Positions 35,006-42,477 of a stretch of 64,000 nucleotides of DNA are shown in pieces. Source of the DNA: an uncultured Mycoplasmatota bacterium (lineage in GTDB: Bacteria; Bacillota_I; Bacilli_A; Izemoplasmatales; Izemoplasmataceae); assembly GCA_913062645.1 (NCBI GenBank), contig CAJXVW010000001.1, forward strand, positions 806,001 through 870,000. The letters are read 5' to 3'. The stretch's first letter is position 1, and each line of letters begins with the position of its first letter. The position numbers were made by a program, and so were the translations under genes. The notes under the pieces were generated by a model. The model had not been told where the DNA came from, searched no databases, and was given only the letters and a program-made list of their open reading frames with translations.

Positions 35006-35497
35006 ATGAAACGACAGACCATCTTCGCCATCCTCGTCATCGTCGCGTTGCTCGCGATCGACCAACTCACCAAGTACCTGGTGGCCACCACCATGGAACT
35101 CGGCGAACAGATCGTCGTGATTCCCAACTTCATCACCCTCACGTCGCACCGCAACACCGGCGCCGCGTGGGGCATTTTGGACGGCAACATGACGTTCTTC
35201 TACATCATCACGGTGTTCGCGGCGGGATTGTTCGTCTATCTGCTCAAGGACGTCGACATGAGTGAAAAACGACTCTATTCGGCCGGCGTCATCCTGATGA
35301 TCGCCGGTGGCTTCGGCAACTTCATCGATCGTCTGTTGTTTCAAGAAGTGGTCGACTTTCTCGACGTCGACCTGTGGAGTTACACGACCTTTCCGATCTT
35401 CAACGTCGCCGACATCTGCCTCGTCGTCGGGATGATCGCGTTTGCGACGGACATCGTGCTGGAGGATGTGATCAAATGGAAGAAACCATCCGCGTAA
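35006..35497 (+). CDS. lspA: Lipoprotein signal peptidase II
   Basis: This 163-residue membrane aspartyl protease removes signal peptides from prolipoproteins. Conserved blocks are DQLTK, RNTGAAWG (49-56), GGFGNFIDRL with catalytic Asp108, and FNVADI with catalytic Asp136. Four transmembrane helices are evident. AGAGGTG precedes the ATG. The lspA-rluD arrangement is conserved in Bacillota; here the genes overlap by 22 bases. Confidence 0.97.
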   Translation: MKRQTIFAILVIVALLAIDQLTKYLVATTMELGEQIVVIPNFITLTSHRNTGAAWGILDGNMTFFYIITVFAAGLFVYLLKDVDMSEKRLYSAGVILMIAGGFGNFIDRLLFQEVVDFLDVDLWSYTTFPIFNVADICLVVGMIAFATDIVLEDVIKWKKPSA

Positions 35498-36381
35498 CCG
35501 AAGAAGAAGCCGGCGAACGCATCGACAAGTACCTCGCCGACATGCTCGACCATTCGCGCTCGACGATTCAGGCGATGATCAAGGCCGAAACGATTCAAGT
35601 CAATCAACGCACGACGAAACCGAACTACCGTATCAAGACCGACGACGTCATCGATGTCGCCGAGATTGAGGAAGAAGAACAGATCATCGAAGCCGAAGAC
35701 ATTCCGCTTACGATCGTTTATCAGGACGCCGACATCGTCGTCATCGACAAACCGGTCGGACTGGTCGTCCATCCCGGTGCCGGCAATCCCAGCGGCACGC
35801 TCGTCAATGCGCTCCTGTTTCACATCCAGGATCTTCAGGCAATCAAGGGCGAAATCCGCCCCGGAATCGTCCATCGCATCGACAAGGAAACGAGTGGTCT
35901 GCTCGTTGTTGCCAAACACGCCAAAGCGCTGCAACATCTGTCGGATCAGATGAAACACAAGACCGCCCATCGCACTTACGTGGCGCTCGTCGACGGTGTG
36001 ATCCCGCACAATCTCGGCAAGATCGACGCCCCGATCGGCCGCGATCCCAAGAACCGACAGCGGATGGCCGTTGTCGAAGGCGGCAAGGATGCGGTGACCC
36101 ATTTCCGCGTACTCGAACGGTTCACCGACAACACGCTCGTCGAGTGCAAATTGGAAACCGGCCGCACCCATCAGATCCGCGTCCACATGAGCTACATCAA
36201 CTATCCGCTGGTCGGCGATCCCAAATACGGACGCCGCAAGACCGATACCACGCACGGCCAGTTCCTGCATGCGACCGAACTGACGTTCGTCCATCCGACC
36301 ACCGACGAGGAATTGACGTTCACCAGCGAACTGCCCCCCTATTTCACGACCTATCTGGAGGATTTGCGACATCATGGCTGA
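35476..36381 (+). CDS. rluD: RluD-family 23S rRNA pseudouridine synthase
   Basis: This 301-residue enzyme has an N-terminal S4 RNA-binding domain (GERIDKYLADML) and the catalytic domain with HRIDKETSGLLVVAK, where Asp136 is the nucleophile. CKLETGRTHQIRVHM is the second signature. It should make pseudouridines in 23S rRNA; the exact sites (RluD or YlyB type) are not decided by sequence. The ATG at 35476 follows GGAGGATG inside the end of lspA. Confidence 0.95.
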   Translation: MEETIRVTEEEAGERIDKYLADMLDHSRSTIQAMIKAETIQVNQRTTKPNYRIKTDDVIDVAEIEEEEQIIEAEDIPLTIVYQDADIVVIDKPVGLVVHPGAGNPSGTLVNALLFHIQDLQAIKGEIRPGIVHRIDKETSGLLVVAKHAKALQHLSDQMKHKTAHRTYVALVDGVIPHNLGKIDAPIGRDPKNRQRMAVVEGGKDAVTHFRVLERFTDNTLVECKLETGRTHQIRVHMSYINYPLVGDPKYGRRKTDTTHGQFLHATELTFVHPTTDEELTFTSELPPYFTTYLEDLRHHG

Positions 36382-37324
36382 CATCTACATGCATTCCCGT
36401 CTCACCGAAGACCTGATCGCCCGACTCGACCGCGACATCGATTCCGATGTCGCGTTTCTTGGCGCGCAGGGACCCGATCCGATGTATTACGCCGTGATGC
36501 ACAAGGACGGCAAGCAGTACCGCTACTATGCCGATCGGATGCACGACACCGACACGCAAGGACTGTTGGTGGGATTCGTCGATGACGTGAAACAACACAA
36601 CAACAAGGAAACCTACTCGTTTCTCGTTGGGTTCCTCGCGCATTACGCCCTCGACATTCACATTCATCCCTATGTCTATCACAACGTCGGCGTGTACGAC
36701 AAGAACGATCCCAAGACCCATGCCTGGCGCGGGTTGCATCTCAAGTTCGAGCGCTCGATCGACTGCGTGCTGATTGAACGAGAGCAACAAACCAAACCGC
36801 ACAAGCTCGCCCTTCACAAACGACATCTGACCATCAAACACGCGCCCCGTGACGTGGCCGAACTGATGGGCAAAAGTTTCAAGCGCCAGTTCGACATTGA
36901 CAATGGCGCCGCCATCTTCACGACCTGTACGCGCCACATGTACAACATCGTCCGCTATCTCGCCACCGACCGCTTCGGCATCAAGAAACTCCTGTATCGC
37001 ATGCACGACGCGTTCAATCGCGAGGACGACATGTTCCTTGCCGACATCTCGTTTTTCCACCACGTCGAACCGTACGACTTTCTCAACGAGAATCATCGCA
37101 CCTGGCATCACCCCGTGACCAACGAAGCGTTCACGTCGAGTGTGATGGAACTCTACGATCAGGCACTCGCCTTCGCCACCGCCATGATGGCCAAGGTGAA
37201 TCGCTATCTGGATGGGGATGAGACGATTGACCTCAAAACGATATTTACCAATCTCTCATACAATTCGGGGGTCGCGTGCGACCATCCGCAAGCAATGCGA
37301 CACTTCGCCGTCTATCGACCATGA
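36374..37324 (+). CDS. Zinc-dependent phospholipase C-like protein
   Basis: This 316-residue protein resembles the zinc-dependent PLC/S1-P1 nuclease-like family (PF00882 type) often annotated in Bacillota as a hypothetical zinc protein. Visible features are an N-terminal DIYMHSRLTEDLI, GAQGPDPMYY and a His-rich ligand segment GFLAHYALDIHIHPYVYH (about 95-112). No signal peptide is seen, so it appears cytoplasmic and is unlikely to be a secreted toxin. It overlaps rluD by eight bases and ends the long operon. Confidence 0.75.
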   Translation: MADIYMHSRLTEDLIARLDRDIDSDVAFLGAQGPDPMYYAVMHKDGKQYRYYADRMHDTDTQGLLVGFVDDVKQHNNKETYSFLVGFLAHYALDIHIHPYVYHNVGVYDKNDPKTHAWRGLHLKFERSIDCVLIEREQQTKPHKLALHKRHLTIKHAPRDVAELMGKSFKRQFDIDNGAAIFTTCTRHMYNIVRYLATDRFGIKKLLYRMHDAFNREDDMFLADISFFHHVEPYDFLNENHRTWHHPVTNEAFTSSVMELYDQALAFATAMMAKVNRYLDGDETIDLKTIFTNLSYNSGVACDHPQAMRHFAVYRP

Positions 37325-37352
37325 AAACAACTTCTTGGAAGTTGTTTTTTTT
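37325..37352 (+). terminator. Intrinsic terminator after the PLC-like gene
   Basis: AACAACTTC pairs with GAAGTTGTT around TTG, followed by Ts. It ends the tcdA-to-PLC operon. Confidence 0.9.
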
Positions 37353-37424
37353 AATGATTTTTCTAAACAGACGATTGGTCCCATTGTTGTCGCAAGCAGC
37401 GAACATGGATGCGTTTCAACCCCC

Positions 37425-37453
37425 TTGAACGGTCGTTCGATATTCGCTATAAT
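37425..37453 (+). promoter_or_regulatory. SOS promoter with LexA box upstream of the Y-family polymerase
   Basis: TTGAAC (37425-37430) and TATAAT (37448-37453) are 17 bases apart. Overlapping the -35 is the palindrome GAACGGTCGTTC (core GAAC-N4-GTTC, 37427-37438), which fits the Bacillus LexA/DinR consensus CGAACnnnnGTTCG with one outer mismatch. LexA binding there would block RNA polymerase. Confidence 0.8.
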
Positions 37454-37476
37454 GGTAGTACCAAGACCCAAGGGAG

Positions 37477-38757
37477 GTGACGATCATCGACGAGTATCGC
37501 CTGCATCGCAACATCTTATGCATCGACTTGAAAAGCTTCTACGCGTCCGTAGAATGCGCTTTGCGCGGGCTGAACCCGTTCACCACGCCGCTGGTTGTCG
37601 CCGACAAGTCGCGCAGCACCGGCAGCATCGTGCTGGCCGTCACGCCCTATCTCAAACGACGCGGCGTCAAGTCCCGCTGCCGGGTCTTCGAACTGCCCGA
37701 GGATCCGCGCATCATCTTCGCCAAACCGCGCATGAACAAGTACCTCGAAGTATCGACCAGAATCATTGAAATCTACCTCAAGTACGTGTCCTTCGAAGAC
37801 ATCCACATCTACAGTGTCGACGAGGTCTTTTTGGATTTGACCACTTACTTGAAGTACTACCGGAAAACGGACGAGGAGATGGCGGCCATCATCCTCCGCG
37901 ACATCCTCGAAACAACGCAGATTCCGGCGACCTGCGGCATCGGTCCGAACATGCTTCTCAGCAAAATCGCGCTCGATGTCGAAAGCAAAACGTCGCCGAC
38001 CTTCATCGCCAAATGGACCTACGACGATGTCCCCACCAAGTTGTGGCCGATCACGCCGCTGTCGGAGATGTGGGGCATCGGCGGTCGCATGGAGCGCAAT
38101 CTCAACCGTCTCGGCATCCGCTCGATCGGCGATCTCGCCCACTATCCGCTCGCCAAGCTTCAAAAGTATTTCGGGGTGATGGGCGAAGAACTGTACCATC
38201 ACGCCCACGGCATCGACATGTCGATCATCAGCGAGAAACTCGCCTACAAGCCGGTCTCCAAGTCGGTCGGGCAGAGTCAGGTGCTGTTCCGCGACTACAG
38301 CGGCATCGAAATCACCCAGATCATCCTCGAGATGACCGACGTGGTGACCAAACGCCTGCGCGGCCACAACAAGAAAGCCTACACGATTCATCTCGGCATC
38401 TCCTATTCGCGCGACACCGGTGGCGGTGGCTTCGGTCGTCAGCTGACGTTGCCGTTTCCGACCTGCAACGAAGCGGAAATCTACAATGCCTGTCTCAGTC
38501 TGTTCGATGAGTTCTACGACGGCGATTCGCCGATTCGCCGCGTGTCGATCCGCCTCGCCAATCTGGTCGAGGAATTCTACGTCCAGCTCAATCTGTTCAA
38601 GGACATGAACCAGGTCATCAAGGACCACAAACTGCACCGTTCGCTCGACAACATCCAGTTCCGATACGGCAAGAACGCCGTGTTGCGCGCATCGAGCCTC
38701 GACGAGAACTCGACCGTCCGCGCCCGGAACACGATGGTGGGTGGCCACAATGCATGA
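37477..38757 (+). CDS. Y-family DNA polymerase (UvrX/UmuC-like)
   Basis: This roughly 426-residue lesion-bypass polymerase resembles Bacillus UvrX/YqjW. The metal-binding DLKSFYASVE and the catalytic YSVDEVFLD (Asp116, Glu117) are intact. Helix-hairpin-helix and little-finger domains follow. The start is uncertain: GTG at 37477 lies within the AGGGAGGTGA ribosome-binding site, and no ATG is near. ATC at 37486, giving an N-terminus of family length, has better spacing. A LexA-type promoter precedes it and a YolD-like gene follows with an eight-base overlap, the usual SOS cassette. Confidence 0.9.
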   Translation: MTIIDEYRLHRNILCIDLKSFYASVECALRGLNPFTTPLVVADKSRSTGSIVLAVTPYLKRRGVKSRCRVFELPEDPRIIFAKPRMNKYLEVSTRIIEIYLKYVSFEDIHIYSVDEVFLDLTTYLKYYRKTDEEMAAIILRDILETTQIPATCGIGPNMLLSKIALDVESKTSPTFIAKWTYDDVPTKLWPITPLSEMWGIGGRMERNLNRLGIRSIGDLAHYPLAKLQKYFGVMGEELYHHAHGIDMSIISEKLAYKPVSKSVGQSQVLFRDYSGIEITQIILEMTDVVTKRLRGHNKKAYTIHLGISYSRDTGGGGFGRQLTLPFPTCNEAEIYNACLSLFDEFYDGDSPIRRVSIRLANLVEEFYVQLNLFKDMNQVIKDHKLHRSLDNIQFRYGKNAVLRASSLDENSTVRARNTMVGGHNA

Positions 38758-39079
38758 TTACGTCTACCACGACCGCAAGATGATGAAATGGTTGCCGTTC
38801 AACGCGCTGTTGGAACAAGGCGACTACATCAACGATCTGTTGCGGGGACGCGAGCGCATCGAGCGTCCCGTCCTCAGTCCGGATCAACAGGACGAACTCA
38901 ACTACACGCTGGAAACGGCGTTCCTGTTCGGTCACGAGGTTTGCGTGTCCTATTACGACAACCATCGAATCAAGAGCGCAACGGGCACGATCGGTCGCAC
39001 CGATCTGTACAACAAACTGATCTACATCGGTGAACAGGCAATCGCCGCGATGCAGATCACGGCCATCGAGATTCTCTGA
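38750..39079 (+). CDS. YolD-like protein
   Basis: This 109-residue protein has the YolD family pattern: KWLPFNALLEQGDYINDLL near the N-terminus and a beta-rich C-terminal part with GTIGRTD. YolD proteins usually lie next to UvrX-type polymerases and are predicted to be UmuD-like functional partners. The ATG at 38750 is chosen after a GGTGG; GTG at 38741 is possible. A terminator follows. Confidence 0.8.
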   Translation: MHDYVYHDRKMMKWLPFNALLEQGDYINDLLRGRERIERPVLSPDQQDELNYTLETAFLFGHEVCVSYYDNHRIKSATGTIGRTDLYNKLIYIGEQAIAAMQITAIEIL

Positions 39080-39106
39080 AAAAAGCGCAATCCATTGCGC
39101 TTTTTT
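39078..39106 (+). terminator. Intrinsic terminator after the SOS cassette
   Basis: AAAAGCGCAA pairs with TTGCGCTTTT around TCCA, followed by Ts. Confidence 0.9.
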
Positions 39107-39140
39107 GATGGGAGTTTGTTATAATGGAACTGGTGATGCC

Positions 39141-39722
39141 ATGAACGTATTGATGCTGTTTGACGAGTTGCAGCAACTGCTGCATCCGTATGGGTTCTGG
39201 ATGGTCGTGTTGTTCGCCTTCCTGCACCCGCTGACGGAAAACCCGTGGAGTTTCTTCACGTTGTCCTTGGCTTTGACGGTGCTCGGCGCACCGCTTGGTT
39301 ACACGGCGATCGCGCTCGGACTAGCGATCGGCATCGGCTGCTTGTACGTGATCGCCCACGCCATCAACCGGTGGAGCAAGTATCGGTTGCTGGAGAAGAA
39401 GATCAGCAAGCGCGTGCTCGACTGGATCGTCGCCACCGACACCTGGCGGCACATCGTCGTCATCGGGCTGCCGGCCGTACCGACTTATCCAATCAAACTG
39501 GCGTTGCCGTTTTCGCGGATGACCTTGCGCCGATACGCGCTGACTCTCGCCGGCAGTTATCTGTTTCTCTACGCCGCCAACACGGCGCTCTATTATGGCA
39601 TCTTCGGATTCCTCCGCGACACCATTCCCAACTGGGTATCGGTGGTGTTGCTGATGCTTTTCGCCCTTTACATTTACTTCGGCCAAACCATGCGCAAGCA
39701 ACTGCGCAAATCCAATATATGA
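39141..39722 (+). CDS. VTT/DedA-like membrane protein
   Basis: This 193-residue membrane protein has four or five hydrophobic segments. IGLPAVPTYPIKLALPFSRM followed by an amphipathic stretch and TLAGSYLFLYAAN resembles the VTT (SNARE-associated, DedA-like) family, whose members scramble or flip lipids. The similarity is moderate, so the name is tentative. A TATAAT lies 16 bases before the ATG (39120-39125), and the ribosome-binding site is weak. The alcohol dehydrogenase gene follows after eight bases. Confidence 0.55.
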   Translation: MNVLMLFDELQQLLHPYGFWMVVLFAFLHPLTENPWSFFTLSLALTVLGAPLGYTAIALGLAIGIGCLYVIAHAINRWSKYRLLEKKISKRVLDWIVATDTWRHIVVIGLPAVPTYPIKLALPFSRMTLRRYALTLAGSYLFLYAANTALYYGIFGFLRDTIPNWVSVVLLMLFALYIYFGQTMRKQLRKSNI

Positions 39723-39730
39723 GGTGACCC

Positions 39731-40894
39731 ATGAACAATTTCGTCTTTCACAATCCGGTGACCGTCTATTTCGGAACCGGCGAAATCCAGCGGATCGGGA
39801 CACTGATCGCGCCCTACGGCAAGAACGTGTTGCTCGTCTACGGCAAATCCAGCATCAAGCGGATGGGCCTGTATGACACCGTCTTGAAACTCTTGACAGA
39901 AGCAGATCTCCAGGTCTTCGAACTGTCCGGCATCGATCCCAATCCGCGTATCGAATCGGTTCGCGAAGGGGGAGCGATGTGCAAAAAGCACAACATCGAC
40001 TTTGTACTCGCCGTCGGCGGCGGGAGCGTCATCGATGCTGCCAAGGGCATTGCCGCCGCAGCATTGTACGACGGCGATCCATGGGATTTCTATTCGTACA
40101 AAGCGCAAGCCGAAGGCGCGTTGCCGCTCGGGACCGTTCTGACCCTCGCTGCCACCGGCAGCGAGATGAACCGCGGCAGCGTCGTGACCAACTTTGCGAC
40201 CAAGGAGAAGAACGGCTGGGGATGTGCGTACACGTATCCGCAATTTTCGATTCTCGATCCGACTTACACCTTCACCGTCAGCAAACATCAGACCGGGTGC
40301 GGCATCGTCGATTCGCTGACGCATGTCTACGAGCTGTATTTCAGCACCAACAAAGCCCATCTCAACGATCGCATCTGCGAAGCAATCATGAAGACCGTCG
40401 TGCATTACGGTCCGATCGCGATCGAGGATCCGGAGAACTACGAAGCCCGCGCCAACTTGATGTTCGCGGCGACGCTCGCGCTCAATGGCCTGACCGGTTT
40501 CGGCAAGACCTGGGACGGCTTCAACCATACGACCGAACACGTCATCAGCGCCTATTATGACATCGCTCATGCCGATGGTCTGGCGATTCTCGGTCCGCAC
40601 TGGATGCGTCATGTCCTTGACGACGATAATGTTCTCAAGTTCAAGGAGTTCGCAATGAACGTCTGGGGCGTCGCCGACAACGGCGACGACATGGCCGTCG
40701 CGCAAGCCGGCATCGACGCCGTGTTCGCGTTCTACCGTTCGATCGGGATGCCGACAACGCTCGCCGAGGTCGACATCGATGACCGCGAGCTTGATGCGAT
40801 TGCCGCGCAAGCTACCCGCAACGGTCCGATCGGACGCTTCAAAACGTTGAACGAAAGCGATGTCCGCACCATCTTGCAACACGCGTTGAAATAG
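39731..40894 (+). CDS. Iron-containing alcohol dehydrogenase (YqhD/BDH type)
   Basis: This 387-residue group III dehydrogenase probably reduces aldehydes to alcohols with NAD(P)H. The nucleotide-binding GGGSVID lies at 96-102. Metal ligands correspond to Asp194, His198, His266 and His280 (GIVDSLTHVYE, NHTTEH, IAHADG). The opening FVFHNPVTVYFGTGEI is typical of butanol dehydrogenases. It would help regenerate NAD(P)+ in fermentation. GAGGTG precedes the ATG and a bidirectional terminator follows. Confidence 0.93.
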   Translation: MNNFVFHNPVTVYFGTGEIQRIGTLIAPYGKNVLLVYGKSSIKRMGLYDTVLKLLTEADLQVFELSGIDPNPRIESVREGGAMCKKHNIDFVLAVGGGSVIDAAKGIAAAALYDGDPWDFYSYKAQAEGALPLGTVLTLAATGSEMNRGSVVTNFATKEKNGWGCAYTYPQFSILDPTYTFTVSKHQTGCGIVDSLTHVYELYFSTNKAHLNDRICEAIMKTVVHYGPIAIEDPENYEARANLMFAATLALNGLTGFGKTWDGFNHTTEHVISAYYDIAHADGLAILGPHWMRHVLDDDNVLKFKEFAMNVWGVADNGDDMAVAQAGIDAVFAFYRSIGMPTTLAEVDIDDRELDAIAAQATRNGPIGRFKTLNESDVRTILQHALK

Positions 40895-40925
40895 AAAAAT
40901 GGTTCCCGCTTGGGAACCATTTTTA
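40895..40925. terminator. Bidirectional terminator between adh and ferritin
   Basis: AAAAATGGTTCCC pairs with GGGAACCATTTTT around GCTT, with As and Ts on both sides; it serves both convergent genes. Confidence 0.9.
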
Positions 40926-40930
40926 GTGAA

Positions 40931-41434
40931 TTATTCTTCGGTGGTGGGATCGACGAAGACGCGCGTTGCGAGTTCTTTGTCGAGCATGTACAGTCCGGCG
41001 TCCTTGACGAGTTTGATCTTGTCGATCAGAGTGGAGAACGAATCTTCCTCTTCGACCTGTTCGTCGACATACCACTGCAGGAAGCTGATCGACGCATAGT
41101 CGTTGACTTCGTTGGCGATCTTCATCAGGTTGTTGATGCGGCTGGTGACACCTTTTTCATGTTCGAGCGATACTTCGAACACTTCGAGCAGCGAGTCGAA
41201 GTCGTTGCGGGGTGTTTCAAAGCCGGTGATGTGGACGCGTTCGCCGCGTTCGTTGAGATAGCGGATGAACTTCTTGGCATGCGCGAGTTCTTCTTCATAC
41301 TGGATGCCGAGCCAGTTCTCGAATCCTTCGAGACCAAGCGTGGCGACGTAGCCTTGCATGGCCAGATAGACGTGAGCCGATTCAATTTCGTAGTTCAGTT
41401 GCTTGTTGATTGCATTGACAAGTTTCTTGTCCAA
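40931..41434 (-). CDS. Ferritin
   Basis: This 167-residue iron-storage protein of the non-haem ferritin family has the ferroxidase motif pieces NYEIESAHVYLAMQGY and YEEELAHAKKFIRYL, plus FLQWYVDEQVEEE. A TTG at 41434 is the likely start: it follows AAGGAG by nine bases and gives the family-typical N-terminus (LDKKLVNAINKQLNYE). The ATG codons upstream overlap the ribosome-binding site. It should store iron and limit Fenton chemistry in the cytoplasm. It is transcribed from its own promoter. Confidence 0.94.
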   Translation of the reverse strand: MDKKLVNAINKQLNYEIESAHVYLAMQGYVATLGLEGFENWLGIQYEEELAHAKKFIRYLNERGERVHITGFETPRNDFDSLLEVFEVSLEHEKGVTSRINNLMKIANEVNDYASISFLQWYVDEQVEEEDSFSTLIDKIKLVKDAGLYMLDKELATRVFVDPTTEE

Positions 41435-41459
41435 ATGTATCATCTCCTTTTCCATACAT

Positions 41460-41488
41460 ATTATACTATACTTTGCGGCCTGACGCAA
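41460..41488 (-). promoter_or_regulatory. Promoter of the ferritin gene
   Basis: On the minus strand TTGCGT and TATAAT are 17 bases apart (-10 at 41460-41465). Confidence 0.65.
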
Positions 41489-41499
41489 AGGTCATGATG

Positions 41500-42411
41500 T
41501 TAATTTTTCAATAATTCACGCGCTTTGTCGATGTTTTTGAAATTGCACTTGGCAATGCCTGTGAGATAGCCTTCGCCCTTGTCGCGAATGATCGCCGCGA
41601 GCACGCGGTCGACCTGCTCTCCGGCCCCCTTGACGAGCGGGTAGCCGCTTTCTTTTTGCAGGATCTCGAAGTGTTTCAAGAACGCGTAGCGAGCGAGGAT
41701 GCTGGCGATTGCGACGCTGGCGTAGCGACTTTCGGCTTTGGTCAGGAACGTGATCTTGCGATAGACTTGCCGCTCCTCGGCGAGATAGCGGTAGTAGAGC
41801 GCTTCTTCGGCGAACTGGTCCTGGATCACGTCGGGGGTGCCGTTGATCTTCTTGAGCACGTGCAGAATCGCCTTGTTGTGGAGGTAGGCCTTCATCTTGT
41901 TGAGATTGAAGCCCTGGCGCACCAGTTCGTTGTATTTTTCGTTGTGGAGCGTCAAGAGACTGTAAGGCACGTTGTCCTTCAGCATCTCACCGAGTACGAG
42001 AATCCGTTCGTCGGTGAGCTGTTTGGAATCGCGGATGCCGAGATCGCGCACGAACGAAACCATGTCATGGCCGAGGTAGGCGGCGCAGACGGTGACGGGT
42101 CCGAAGACGTCCCCGGTGCCGACTTCGTCGCTGCCGATCGATGGATAGAAGTAGTCGTTGAACTTCACGGGCGGATTGGGTTGCTTGTCGTCACTCGCTT
42201 CGAGACCGAGCATCACTTCCCACATGTGGAACTCCTCTTTGGCGTCATGACCTTGAAACATCACCTTGCCGCTCTTGTAGAGCGTCACGCTGACGAGGTC
42301 GGTCTTGGCGAAAAACCGCACGTGTTCGTTCGGTGGGGTGGTTCGGTAATCGCGATAAAAGGTCATCAGCCGCGACTGGTCGCGCTCGTTCAAAGTCAGT
42401 ACAAAGTTCAT
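41500..42411 (-). CDS. rnhC: Ribonuclease HIII
   Basis: This 303-residue enzyme degrades RNA in RNA-DNA hybrids. An N-terminal TBP-like substrate-binding domain (about 1-80) precedes the catalytic GSDEVGTGDVFGP (Asp95 and Glu96) and LGIRDSKQL. RNase HIII is typical of Bacillota. The ATG at 42411 has AGGTGG six bases upstream; GTG at 42420 overlaps it. It is divergent from mutS2, as in Bacillus. Confidence 0.95.
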   Translation of the reverse strand: MNFVLTLNERDQSRLMTFYRDYRTTPPNEHVRFFAKTDLVSVTLYKSGKVMFQGHDAKEEFHMWEVMLGLEASDDKQPNPPVKFNDYFYPSIGSDEVGTGDVFGPVTVCAAYLGHDMVSFVRDLGIRDSKQLTDERILVLGEMLKDNVPYSLLTLHNEKYNELVRQGFNLNKMKAYLHNKAILHVLKKINGTPDVIQDQFAEEALYYRYLAEERQVYRKITFLTKAESRYASVAIASILARYAFLKHFEILQKESGYPLVKGAGEQVDRVLAAIIRDKGEGYLTGIAKCNFKNIDKARELLKN

Positions 42412-42477
42412 ATATTCCACCTCGCTACTATCATTTTAGCACAAACTTTGGTAAAATAATATCCAGGAGTGATACTT

